Shown here: in pieces, positions 19,716-26,823 of the stretch | Numbering within the stretch: position 1 is the stretch's first letter | Layout of the letters: each line of letters starts with the position of its first letter | Virus record (IMG/VR): IMGVR_UViG_3300017751_000082 | Span: 1 to 35,082 of that record | Direction: 5' to 3' (one strand) | DNA: 35,082 nucleotides | From: a virus | Position numbers and translations under genes: made by a program | The notes under the pieces: generated by a model | What the model saw: the letters and a program-made list of their open reading frames with translations, nothing else | Database searches by the model: none | What the model was told of the DNA's origin: nothing

Positions 19716-21107
19716 ATGTCATATACCATTAATTTAACCGATGGTACAATTTTTGCAGTTGTTGCGGATGGTACTATCAATACCGACTCAAGCCAAACGC
19801 TTGTCGGAAAAAACTACGCTGGATACGGTGAGTTCGTAAATGAGAACTATATCCGGTTGCTAGAAAATGCCTCAAATACATCAGCACCAGGAGCACCTTT
19901 AACAGGACAACTTTGGTGGGATAAAACCAATAGCGTAATGAAAGTTTACAATGGAACAACTTTTAAAGTTATTTCAGCCGCAACTGCAAGTGGCAGTGCA
20001 CCAACTTCAAACGTTACAGGCGATTTATGGTTTGACACAACAAACGATCAATTAAAAGCATATAATGGAAGTTCATTTATAACCATTGGTCCTGCATCAA
20101 CAAGTGGTGAAGGAACATCAGGTGCTATTGTTACAACAATTACAGATAGTGCACCAGGTAGTGATCATGTTATTGTACAGATGTATGTAAACAATGTTAT
20201 TGTTGCAATATTTTCAAAAGATCCAACGTTTACTCCGGCGGCTGCTATCTCAGGATTTGCTACAATTGGTCCAGGTTTGAACATGAGTACAACAGTAGCA
20301 AACGCAGTATTCAACGGAACCGCAACAAATGCTGATACATTAGACACATTAAATTCGACATCTTTTATGAGATCTGATGCAGCCACAAGCAACAATACAA
20401 GTATTAGTATTACAAGTGATACAGGATTGTATGTTGGCGGAGACAGTGATGCAAGAATATTCGTTAGTGGAACAGATGTATACCATAACAATCAAACACA
20501 AGACGGTGATATAATTTTTCAAGTCAACGATGGTGGTGTTACAACAACTGCATTAACAATTGACGGTGCAACCGCAGCCTTGACTGCTCCTAAGACATTA
20601 ACTTTGAACGCAGGTGATGCGGTCACTGCCCTAATAAATGGTGGCACAGCCGGCGTTGGAAATATTGGTACTGCTAGTTTTCCATTCAACACAGTTCATG
20701 CTAAAGCAACATCAGCAGAATATGCTGATATGGCTGAGCGTTTTCATGCAGATGCAGAATATGCTCCAGGAACAATTGTGGAACTAGGCGGTGTAAACGA
20801 AGTCACACTTTGCGTTGAGGAATTAAGTAATAATGTATTTGGTGTAATTTCAACAAAGGCAGCATATTTGATGAACGGTGGCGCCGGAACAGACAAAACA
20901 CATCCACCAATTGCAATGACAGGAAGAGTACCTGTAAACGTAATGGGATTTGTTACCAAAGGTGACAGACTTGTAAGTGCCGGAAACGGAACTGCAAGAG
21001 CAGCAAACTTGGATGAGATTACAAGTTTTAACGTAATTGGCCGTGCTCTACAGAGCAAAACAGACGAAGGAATTGGTAGTATAGAAGCGATTGTGAAGAT
21101 CGTCTAA
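19716..21107 (+). CDS. Tail fibre-like protein (463 aa)
   Basis: The N-terminus (MSYTINLTDGTIFAVVADGT ... LVGKNYAGYGEFVNEN) is of a type common in marine T4-like phage fibre proteins. Two repeats follow around residues 60-125, each with G(Q/D)LW(W/F)D and a (K/L)xxYNG(T/S)(T/S)F motif (GQLWWDKTNSVMKVYNGTTF; GDLWFDTTNDQLKAYNGSSF), as in trimeric beta fibres. The middle is Ser/Thr/Asn-rich. The C-terminal 135 residues begin with SAEYADMAERFHADAEYAPG (about residue 333); this pattern recalls C-terminal domains of phage fibres, including intramolecular-chaperone or self-cleaving ones, but I cannot assign catalytic residues. The protein probably forms part of a receptor-binding or baseplate-proximal fibre. 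The GGAG Shine-Dalgarno supports the chosen start. Confidence 0.75.
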   Translation: MSYTINLTDGTIFAVVADGTINTDSSQTLVGKNYAGYGEFVNENYIRLLENASNTSAPGAPLTGQLWWDKTNSVMKVYNGTTFKVISAATASGSAPTSNVTGDLWFDTTNDQLKAYNGSSFITIGPASTSGEGTSGAIVTTITDSAPGSDHVIVQMYVNNVIVAIFSKDPTFTPAAAISGFATIGPGLNMSTTVANAVFNGTATNADTLDTLNSTSFMRSDAATSNNTSISITSDTGLYVGGDSDARIFVSGTDVYHNNQTQDGDIIFQVNDGGVTTTALTIDGATAALTAPKTLTLNAGDAVTALINGGTAGVGNIGTASFPFNTVHAKATSAEYADMAERFHADAEYAPGTIVELGGVNEVTLCVEELSNNVFGVISTKAAYLMNGGAGTDKTHPPIAMTGRVPVNVMGFVTKGDRLVSAGNGTARAANLDEITSFNVIGRALQSKTDEGIGSIEAIVKIV

Positions 21108-21111
21108 GTCA

Positions 21112-21119
21112 AATAAATA
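21112..21119 (+). promoter_or_regulatory. Late promoter box AATAAATA before the structured leader
   Basis: It fits NATAAATA and lies just after the stop of the first fibre gene. Late-promoter geometry puts transcription start near 21125, about 12 nt before the first stem of the predicted RNA fold. The leader before the ATG at 21248 would then be about 123 nt, far longer than the 15-20 nt leaders elsewhere in this module. Confidence 0.5.
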
Positions 21120-21124
21120 TGATT

Positions 21125-21247
21125 ATAAGATAACCAGCTATGGTGGAATCAACGACGTGGTGAAAACTAAGGTATAAACTGACTCGCAAGAGGACGCCGT
21201 AAACTATAGCGTATATTACATACTAATACAAAGGAAAGAAATAAGAA
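21125..21247 (+). promoter_or_regulatory. Structured 5' leader RNA (unassigned class)
   Basis: This stretch between two fibre genes has no ORF but folds on paper. P1 is 21137-21144 with 21203-21210, 8 bp including one G-U pair. Inside it, P2 is 21152-21157 with 21195-21200, five pairs and one A-C mismatch. P2 encloses P3 (21158-21169: UGGU, GAAA loop, ACUA) and P4 (21183-21192: CUC, GCAA loop, GAG). Both hairpins have GNRA tetraloops, P3 stacks directly on P2, and the whole P1-closed element is 74 nt. An alternative 4-bp hairpin (21133-21144) competes with P1; its GCUA loop could pair with UAGC at 21207-21210. An AAGGA-type ribosome site (21231-21235) follows about 20 nt after P1. I could not match it to glutamine riboswitches, hammerhead ribozymes or tRNA. 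A regulatory leader, ribozyme or stability element are all possible. Confidence 0.5.
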
Positions 21248-22207
21248 ATGACATATTCAGCAGGAAACACCATTGTAGATGATGACTACAATATATTTGC
21301 AACGGGTAACGCCGCAGGAACAGGTGATCAATCAGTAGCCAATATTAACTCAATAATTGGAGTTGGTGGAAATGAATTTGGATACGGACAAGGAACTGAG
21401 TTAACTCCAGTAGCAGCTGGTGATAACGTACAAGCAACAGACTGGTCCAGCTTGTTAACAAGAAATACCACACTTGCTAACCACCAAGGAACAACAATTA
21501 CAGGAATTTCAAATCCATCAGCTGGTGATACGATTGCAGCATATGCGGCATTGAGTGCAAACATCACTGCAACATTTAACGGAAAATTAAATGCGGCAGG
21601 CTCAGGATCAGATATAACACGTACTACAACAACAACTTCTGGTTGGAACACAAGTGCAGTACTCACACAAACAGTTACCTTTCCAAGTAGAAATCAACTA
21701 AGATATTTTTTCAATGCAGGCGGAATGATTCGTTGTAGTTGGTCAAGGTCAGGTGGTACAACAAGTGATCAAAACACTTCATGGACTAACACACTTACTG
21801 CTGCTGGAACAATTGTTCTTACAAGTGATGGAGCATCAAAAACTATTGCAGGTACAGCCTACACAGGAATAACCAAACTTGGTGGATCAGGTACAAACCA
21901 AATATTATTAACATCCAATGGAATATATGATATATCTGCTACACCAACAATACAATTTAAACAAATTCCACCTACAGGATATGGCGATAACGAAATTGAA
22001 TATTATATGTCAATTCCATCAAACGGAACAGTGCTTACAATAAAAACAGACTTGTCAGATGATTATACTCCACCAGATCCTGGATCACCAGATTTAGTAG
22101 ACGGTACACTAACGCAGACTTTAGTAGTACGACCACCAAGTACAACTTATTTGTCAGATTCATGGGGAACTCCAGTAATAAGTTCTAACAGTTGGGTACA
22201 GTCATAA
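21248..22207 (+). CDS. Virion structural/fibre-like protein (319 aa)
   Basis: The N-terminal domain (AGNTIVDDDYNIFATGNAAG, then YGQGTELTPVAAGDNVQATDWSSLL) is a pattern I associate with marine T4-like virion proteins of unknown exact location. The following 200 residues are Thr/Ser/Gly-rich and beta-like (IVLTSDGASKTIAG, KLGGSGTNQILLTSNG), as expected for a trimeric fibre or a tail decoration protein. No enzyme motif, signal peptide or membrane helix is visible. It is the last gene before a strong terminator and the only one here with a long structured leader, so its expression may be controlled separately from the other late genes. The ATG is 12 nt after an AAGGA ribosome site. Confidence 0.65.
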   Translation: MTYSAGNTIVDDDYNIFATGNAAGTGDQSVANINSIIGVGGNEFGYGQGTELTPVAAGDNVQATDWSSLLTRNTTLANHQGTTITGISNPSAGDTIAAYAALSANITATFNGKLNAAGSGSDITRTTTTTSGWNTSAVLTQTVTFPSRNQLRYFFNAGGMIRCSWSRSGGTTSDQNTSWTNTLTAAGTIVLTSDGASKTIAGTAYTGITKLGGSGTNQILLTSNGIYDISATPTIQFKQIPPTGYGDNEIEYYMSIPSNGTVLTIKTDLSDDYTPPDPGSPDLVDGTLTQTLVVRPPSTTYLSDSWGTPVISSNSWVQS

Positions 22208-22229
22208 TAATTGACTAACAAATACTAGA

Positions 22230-22260
22230 AACCCTAGTTTTTATTAACTAGGGTTTTTTT
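22230..22260 (+). terminator. Strong intrinsic terminator closing the structural module
   Basis: AACCCTAGTT (22230-22239) and AACTAGGGTT (22246-22255) form a perfect 10-bp stem with a 6-nt loop. The T-run spans 22254-22260. It lies 22 nt after the fibre gene stop, between the structural genes and the accessory island. Confidence 0.92.
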
Positions 22261-22276
22261 GTGACTAAGTAAAAAT

Positions 22277-22579
22277 ATGAACACAGAAAAACTCATTAAA
22301 AAAATAAGAACCAGATTTGATCACCAACAGGCAAGAATTGTACTGCGTGAAACATATCAAGCCAAAATGCTTTTTGCACATAATGGAGGTATGTGGCGAG
22401 CCGGTCCAGAATTAATAATGTTGTGCAGTGCATGCTCGGGAGAAGTGGTATTAGAAGATCACTACAATACTCCAGTCAGTGTAGACATTGACGAACTCAA
22501 ACAACTAGCAATGCAACTTTGGCAAGAACAAATGAACGCATGGCAATCAGAATACAACGAAATTTCCAAATTCAGATGA
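22277..22579 (+). CDS. Conserved-looking phage protein of unknown function (100 aa)
   Basis: I do not recognise a functional family, although the pattern (KMLFAHNGGMWRAGPELIML, VVLEDHYNTPVSVDIDELK, WQEQMNAWQSEYNEI) resembles small uncharacterised proteins of T4-like cyanophages. The N-terminus is basic and probably helical, the middle is compact with two cysteines (CSAC), and the C-terminal third is helical and acidic. It is the first gene after the terminator. No clear Shine-Dalgarno precedes the ATG. Its TGA overlaps the ATG of the next gene (ATGA at 22576-22579), which suggests translational coupling. Confidence 0.7.
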   Translation: MNTEKLIKKIRTRFDHQQARIVLRETYQAKMLFAHNGGMWRAGPELIMLCSACSGEVVLEDHYNTPVSVDIDELKQLAMQLWQEQMNAWQSEYNEISKFR

Positions 22580-23349
22580 CTGTAGGTGCTTTACTTTTTG
22601 CATTTGATAGTGAGATTAAGTATACCAAACTTGCTATTGAATGTGCAAAACGCATACAACAATATTTAGATATACCAGTGAGTCTGGTAACAGATATTAA
22701 TCTAGAAACTGATATATTTGATCAACAAATTATTGTAGACAAACCCAGTGATAAAAACAAAAAATATCATTTTGATCTAGGAGGATCAGCAGTGTGGTAT
22801 AACTTTGGAAGAAACTGTGCAATAGATCACACACCGTATGATAGAACACTACTAGTTGACACAGACTACATGGTAAACAGTGCAGACTTATCAACTATGC
22901 TAGAGTGTTCACAACCATTTCTTGCTCATAGATCAGTTCAAGAGGTGTTTAAAAATAAAAAACGCATAGAAAAATTTGGCACTAAAAATACTCAGATGTG
23001 GTGGGCCACTGTGATTATATTTGATAAAAGCACGTTCTCGCAAGATGTATTTGAAGTATGGAAGATGGTAGAAAAAAACTATTATCACTATGCAAACATC
23101 TTTGGTTTTGATTCAAGAAAATTTCGCAATGATTTTGCACTAAGCGTTTCATTGTTGCTCTGCAATGGAAATACCATTCCAACACAGTGTGATATTCCCT
23201 GGCCTTTGTTTAATGTAGACCCAGATATCAAAGTAGAACTATTAGATAATAAATGGTGGATAGAACACACAACAAGACGTATATGTATGGAACATCACGA
23301 TCTACACGTTATGGGAAAAACCTATTTGGAGAACTTGTATGCAGTATGA
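22576..23349 (+). CDS. Putative glycosyltransferase, DTD type (257 aa)
   Basis: The likely start is the ATG at 22576, which overlaps the upstream stop as ATGA. A longer frame starting at 22519 would add 19 residues that read through the upstream gene. The start MTVGALLFAFDSEIKYTKLA, then VSLVTD and RTLLVDTDYMV (D95-T-D97), fits a GT-A-fold glycosyltransferase that binds a nucleotide sugar through a metal held by DxD. Further motifs are FLAHRSVQEVF and a C-terminal His-rich segment (MEHHDLHVMG). No membrane anchor is seen, so it would act in the host cytoplasm. It is adjacent to a second putative transferase of similar size, overlapping it by 11 nt. Acceptor and donor cannot be read from the sequence. 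Confidence 0.65.
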   Translation: MTVGALLFAFDSEIKYTKLAIECAKRIQQYLDIPVSLVTDINLETDIFDQQIIVDKPSDKNKKYHFDLGGSAVWYNFGRNCAIDHTPYDRTLLVDTDYMVNSADLSTMLECSQPFLAHRSVQEVFKNKKRIEKFGTKNTQMWWATVIIFDKSTFSQDVFEVWKMVEKNYYHYANIFGFDSRKFRNDFALSVSLLLCNGNTIPTQCDIPWPLFNVDPDIKVELLDNKWWIEHTTRRICMEHHDLHVMGKTYLENLYAV

Positions 23350-24109
23350 AGCAGACAGAGGATATCTCATAGTAGGTAGTGAAGATTATATTGCATGTGC
23401 AGAAACCCTTGCAAAGAGTTTGAGGCACTGGCATCCTGATGTGAACATTTGTTTGCTCACTGATGTTGAATATAGTAATCCACTGTTTGATTATGTAAAA
23501 CAGTTTCCTTATGGTAATACTGGTGGCTGGACCACTGATTGGCAAGTGTTTGATGCTAGTCCTTTTCATGAAACAGTAAAATTGGAAGCAGACATGGTAG
23601 TAAGCGGACCAGTTGATCATTGGTGGAACTTATATCGCACCAAGCCAGTTTGGATATCAACGGGTTGTAGAAACTATCATAACACCACATCAAATAATCG
23701 TCGTTATAGAAAAATATTTGATAGAAACAACTTACCTGATGTATACAATGCAATCACTTACTGGCGAATGAGTCGTGAAGCTAAGGAATTTTTTACTACT
23801 GTAAGGCACTTGTTTGAGTCTTGGAATGAAATTAAAGTAAACATACAAGGTGCTCAAAATGAAAACCCAAACACTGATTTGATCTATGCATTGTGTGCAG
23901 ATGAATTTGTTACTCCAGGTGTAGGTCCACAGATTGTACACATGAAACCAGATATATTAGGAACCAGTGCATCTGATTGGAACAAAGAATTAATATGGGA
24001 AATTGTAGATGGTGTAATACGTATCAACGGGCATAACCAACATGGGTTTGTGCATTATCATCAAAAGTATCTAGCCAAGAAACTAGGAGAGTGTTATGAT
24101 AAATCCTGA
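23339..24109 (+). CDS. Second putative glycosyltransferase (256 aa)
   Basis: The layout is that of a GT-A-like protein: YLIVGSEDYIACAETLAKSL at the start, INICLLTDVE-like strand end (NICLLTDVEYSN), then HETVKLEADMVVSGPVDHWW, where E83-A-D85 takes the place of the DxD motif. The C-terminus has PQIVHMKPDILG, recalling the conserved late His/Lys region of GT8-like enzymes. A good ribosome site (GGAGA, 23328-23332) lies 6 nt before the ATG. An alternative ATGA overlap at 23346 is out of frame. It overlaps the upstream gene by 11 nt and the next by 14 nt, so all three are probably made together. The relationship to the preceding protein is by general layout rather than clear identity. Confidence 0.62.
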   Translation: MQYEADRGYLIVGSEDYIACAETLAKSLRHWHPDVNICLLTDVEYSNPLFDYVKQFPYGNTGGWTTDWQVFDASPFHETVKLEADMVVSGPVDHWWNLYRTKPVWISTGCRNYHNTTSNNRRYRKIFDRNNLPDVYNAITYWRMSREAKEFFTTVRHLFESWNEIKVNIQGAQNENPNTDLIYALCADEFVTPGVGPQIVHMKPDILGTSASDWNKELIWEIVDGVIRINGHNQHGFVHYHQKYLAKKLGECYDKS

Positions 24110-24443
24110 TGAATTTAATCAACTGTTTACAAATATAATAAAACCAAAAAAACCAGTTGACATCAACTACAGACTATACTATAATAAAGAAACTGGTAAA
24201 CCTTTACAGTATACAATCGATGAGCAAGATGGTGATTATATTGTTATAACAAAACAACAGTATGCTGAGAGTCGTTATGACAGTGTGGTTATTAATGGTA
24301 AATTAACCACAGTAAACAATGCAGTACGTTGGTCTAAATTGGTTCCAAGCAATGAAGGAGTAGCCTGTGCAGTCGACAATGTAATGATTGTTGATCGTGA
24401 TAGTTCAACAAAGTGGAAAATAAAAACTCACGACGCTGAGTAA
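24096..24443 (+). CDS. Protein of unknown function (115 aa)
   Basis: I do not recognise this small soluble protein. It has MINPDEFNQLFTNIIKP at the start, a central segment with charged and aromatic residues (YYNKETGKPLQYTIDEQDGD, YIVITKQQYAESRYD) and a C-terminal beta-like part (CAVDNVMIVDRDSSTKWKIK). No signal peptide or membrane segment is seen. AGGAGA at 24085-24090 lies 5 nt before the ATG, and the start overlaps the preceding transferase gene by 14 nt. Its place in the transferase run suggests a linked role, but nothing in the sequence shows one. Confidence 0.7.
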   Translation: MINPDEFNQLFTNIIKPKKPVDINYRLYYNKETGKPLQYTIDEQDGDYIVITKQQYAESRYDSVVINGKLTTVNNAVRWSKLVPSNEGVACAVDNVMIVDRDSSTKWKIKTHDAE

Positions 24444-24446
24444 ATA
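24439..24446 (+). promoter_or_regulatory. Weak late promoter-like box AGTAAATA
   Basis: It contains the TAA stop of the preceding gene and the TAAATA core. A start near 24452 would give a short leader with AGAGGA (24454-24459) before the ATG at 24467. Confidence 0.3.
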
Positions 24447-24466
24447 TAGTTTTAGAGGAAACTATC

Positions 24467-24844
24467 ATGGTAAAATTTCTTATCCCTATATTTGTAATAC
24501 TTTTTGCATACAACGCACAAGCACAAACACCGCCACCCAAAGATGGTTCTAAAACACAACTATTATTAAACATGCAGGTACCATGTAGCGAACAAGGTAT
24601 TGACTACCTTTCAGATATAGTAAACGAACACGGCGAACAAGAGTTTGCAAGTGGCGTAGTAAAAATTAAACCATTGATGCAACCAGATATGGTCACTGTT
24701 GATTTGCTTATGTATGTGAATCCTAAAACCAGTACATTTACAATTTTCAGTTATCAAAAAGTTGGTGAATATAATGTTGCATGTGTGATTGCTGGAGGTA
24801 CAGATTTCACACCATTTTCAGGAGAGTATAGAAAGAATGATTGA
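24467..24844 (+). CDS. Small secreted/periplasmic protein of unknown function (125 aa)
   Basis: A clear Sec signal peptide starts the protein: basic residue at 3, hydrophobic core LIPIFVILFAY, and an AQA cleavage site at residues 17-19 followed by Q20. The mature part of about 106 residues has only two cysteines (in VPCSEQG and NVACVIAG), which could form one disulphide. It also has SDIVNEHGEQEF, a beta segment (VTVDLLMYVNPKTSTFTIFSY) and ends with FSGEYRKND. A secreted product is unusual in a glycosyl/radical SAM island; roles such as envelope interaction or superinfection exclusion are possible but unsupported. AGAGGA lies 7 nt before the ATG. Confidence 0.78.
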   Translation: MVKFLIPIFVILFAYNAQAQTPPPKDGSKTQLLLNMQVPCSEQGIDYLSDIVNEHGEQEFASGVVKIKPLMQPDMVTVDLLMYVNPKTSTFTIFSYQKVGEYNVACVIAGGTDFTPFSGEYRKND

Positions 24845-25757
24845 CGTTGCTGACTTGGATTGCATATACTTGAGCTATGACGAACCACAAAAAGAAGAAT
24901 TTTGGATTAAAATACGCAACATGGTGCCATGGGCAAAACGTGTTGACGGAGTACATGGGAGTGATGCGGCACATAAAGCAGCCGCTGATGCCAGTGACAC
25001 TGAACGGTTCATTCTCATTGACGGTGATAACTTACCTCAAGAATCATTTTTTAACGAAACATTAGAATACAAAGATGATCAATACGAACATGCAGTGTAC
25101 AGATGGCGTGCAAGAAACAATGTCAATGGGCTGATGTACGGCAATGGAGGAATCAGTAGTTGGACTAAAACATTTGTACAGAATATGCGTACACACGAAG
25201 CAAGTGCAGGTGCTGATGACACTGATGTAGAGTTTTGCTTTGATGATCTGTACTGGCCAATGTACAACTGCTATTCAACAACATACCCAGATGGCAGTGA
25301 GAAGCATGCGTTCCGTGCTGGTTTTAGAGAAGGCGTAAAAATGTGCCTTAATAGAGGAACTAAACCTAGTGCAAGTGACTTTAGAGAAAGTGTACACAAT
25401 AGAAACTTGGATCACTTGACCATATGGCACAATGTAGGTAGTGATACAGAACACGGATTGTGGGCTATTGCAGGTGCAAGGCTAGGCACATGGAAAACAA
25501 TGATGAGTAGTTGGGATTATAAAGAAGTACAAGACTTTAACAAACTAGATGCTATATGGGAAGATGTAAAGCATTTAGCACCTGGTGAGCTAACAAATTT
25601 AAAAGCAAATGACCTTGCTCGATCATTAGCACTGCCAATGAATATCTACACACCTGTACAAAGTAAGTTTTTTAAACATCATTATCGCAGTAACTGGCAC
25701 AACAAAAGCATTATGACCCGTGAAATTGACATAATTAAGATGCAGGAGGGATGGTAA
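24837..25757 (+). CDS. Putative glycosyltransferase, DGDN type (306 aa)
   Basis: The likely start is the ATG at 24837, 12 nt after GGAG and overlapping the upstream stop by 8 nt. A longer frame from 24789 adds 16 residues that read through the signal-peptide gene. The N-terminal half has CIYLSYDEPQKEEFW, VPWAKRVDGVHGSDAAHKAA and ERFILIDGDNLP. The D62-G-D64-N motif after a hydrophobic strand fits a GT-A metal and nucleotide-sugar site, and I associate this combination with phage and marine glycosyltransferase-like proteins. The second half has tryptophan- and histidine-rich segments (HLTIWHNVGSDTEHGLWAIAGA). The C-terminus overlaps a strong AGGAGGG (25744-25750) that serves the next gene. Substrates unknown. 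Confidence 0.65.
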   Translation: MIDVADLDCIYLSYDEPQKEEFWIKIRNMVPWAKRVDGVHGSDAAHKAAADASDTERFILIDGDNLPQESFFNETLEYKDDQYEHAVYRWRARNNVNGLMYGNGGISSWTKTFVQNMRTHEASAGADDTDVEFCFDDLYWPMYNCYSTTYPDGSEKHAFRAGFREGVKMCLNRGTKPSASDFRESVHNRNLDHLTIWHNVGSDTEHGLWAIAGARLGTWKTMMSSWDYKEVQDFNKLDAIWEDVKHLAPGELTNLKANDLARSLALPMNIYTPVQSKFFKHHYRSNWHNKSIMTREIDIIKMQEGW

Positions 25758-25763
25758 ATTGTA

Positions 25764-26258
25764 ATGAATATGTTTTGTACTGGAAATCCATCTCGCAAAA
25801 CTATAGCATATGCACTTAAACCTGATCAATGTGCAAGTTTTAGTTTAGGTTGGGATTTTACTAAAGAAGAATCAATTACAAAATTTAGTAATGAGATCCA
25901 AAAATATAATGTATTTGTGAATAGTGCATACGTTGCATCTGGAGTACAAGAATCTCTTATGAATGTGTGTCATGCCAAGTGGATGCAATCAAACATGAAA
26001 GGTCATATTATTAATATCGGAACTACACTTGAAAATACCAATGATACAAGTGATTATACCCGAAGTAAACAAGAACTAAAACGTCAGAGTCTTATACTCA
26101 GTGAAGAAACTGGAATATCGGGTATTAAAACAACATATATTGTGTTAGGTGGTGTTGGGACTGATATGTGCGAGCTTGACCACATTCAGCAAACTATTAA
26201 TTGGATAATAGATCAACCTTTCCGTATTCCAATTATTCAATTAGAGTCAGTAAAATAA
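25764..26258 (+). CDS. Compact short-chain dehydrogenase/reductase-like protein (164 aa)
   Basis: Recognisable SDR elements appear in order: an altered N-terminal nucleotide loop CTGNPSRKTIA in place of TGxxxGxG, VNSAY (52-56) in place of NNAG, the strand GHIINIGTT (80-88) with Thr where the catalytic Ser normally sits, and the YxxxK pair Y98-TRS-K102. A typical SDR is about 250 residues, so this one lacks one or two secondary-structure units between the nucleotide loop and VNSAY. It probably reduces or oxidises a sugar or other small carbonyl with NAD(P), but the altered glycine loop makes activity uncertain. The start is the ATG 13 nt after AGGAGGG; an in-frame ATG two codons later is also possible. 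Confidence 0.65.
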   Translation: MNMFCTGNPSRKTIAYALKPDQCASFSLGWDFTKEESITKFSNEIQKYNVFVNSAYVASGVQESLMNVCHAKWMQSNMKGHIINIGTTLENTNDTSDYTRSKQELKRQSLILSEETGISGIKTTYIVLGGVGTDMCELDHIQQTINWIIDQPFRIPIIQLESVK

Positions 26259-26274
26259 TTAGAAGAATGGTAAA

Positions 26275-26823
26275 ATGATTGAAGCAATTAAACTAGATTA
26301 CGATTTAGATATATTTACAAGTGCAGATTATACTGTGCATAGTGGAAGTTGTATTTCACATCAAGTACACGAGCTAACGGATATACATGAACGGTTTGGC
26401 GGATTTCCTGACAGTTATGACATGGGTAACACACTCATAAGACAACTATGGTGGACTAGAGAACAAATAGACTTCCAAGCTCTAGGAGATCAACTAGGCA
26501 TAGAAGTTGTTACTGTAAGCACTATACTCCAGCCTCCGGGAAACATGATTCCAGTACACAGAGATACGTTCTTTCAAATTAAAAAAGCATGTCCAGATGA
26601 TACTAGATTAAAAGTAAGAGCCAACATATATTTAGAAGATTGGCATGTAGGAGAATACTTACAATATGAAAATGATAATGAATGGCATAACAGTACTCAT
26701 TGGAGTGCTGGCGACGGATGGCTATGGGATAGCAATCATTTACACTTGAGTGCTAATGCAGGTATGAAAAACAAGTATACACTACAAATAAGTGGATTTT
26801 TAAGGAATCAAGAACGTTGGTAA
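26275..26823 (+). CDS. 2-oxoglutarate/Fe(II) oxygenase-like, Asp/Asn hydroxylase type (182 aa)
   Basis: The second half has the iron-site layout of the aspartyl/asparaginyl hydroxylase branch: PPGNMIPVHRDTFF gives H95-x-D97, RANIYLEDWHVGEYLQYEN forms the middle strands, and DSNHLHLSANAGMKNKYTLQ gives a distal His (H155 or H157) and a basic residue (K165 or K167) for 2-oxoglutarate. Members hydroxylate amino-acid side chains or small molecules, and T4-like cyanophages often carry 2OG oxygenases. Here it sits among glycan and radical SAM genes, so a peptide, lipid or sugar substrate is possible. The stop overlaps the next start by 7 nt. Confidence 0.7.
   Translation: MIEAIKLDYDLDIFTSADYTVHSGSCISHQVHELTDIHERFGGFPDSYDMGNTLIRQLWWTREQIDFQALGDQLGIEVVTVSTILQPPGNMIPVHRDTFFQIKKACPDDTRLKVRANIYLEDWHVGEYLQYENDNEWHNSTHWSAGDGWLWDSNHLHLSANAGMKNKYTLQISGFLRNQERW

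Noticed and set aside
21137-21210. The P1-closed element is 74 nt, the length of a tRNA, with a T at tRNA position 8
   Set aside because: There is no T-arm (GTTCAAATC type), no D-stem pairing and no CCA or G73-like end; the hairpins have GNRA loops instead.
21125-21247. Possible hammerhead ribozyme or glutamine riboswitch
   Set aside because: No CUGANGA core is present and the glnA/downstream-peptide core sequence is not recognisable; the element is reported as unassigned.
22519-22575. Longer start for the first glycosyltransferase gene
   Set aside because: It would read 19 codons through the upstream gene; ATG 22576 forms an ATGA overlap and begins at the natural strand.
24789-24836. Longer start for the DGDN glycosyltransferase gene
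   Set aside because: It runs through the signal-peptide gene's coding sequence; ATG 24837 lies 12 nt after GGAG.
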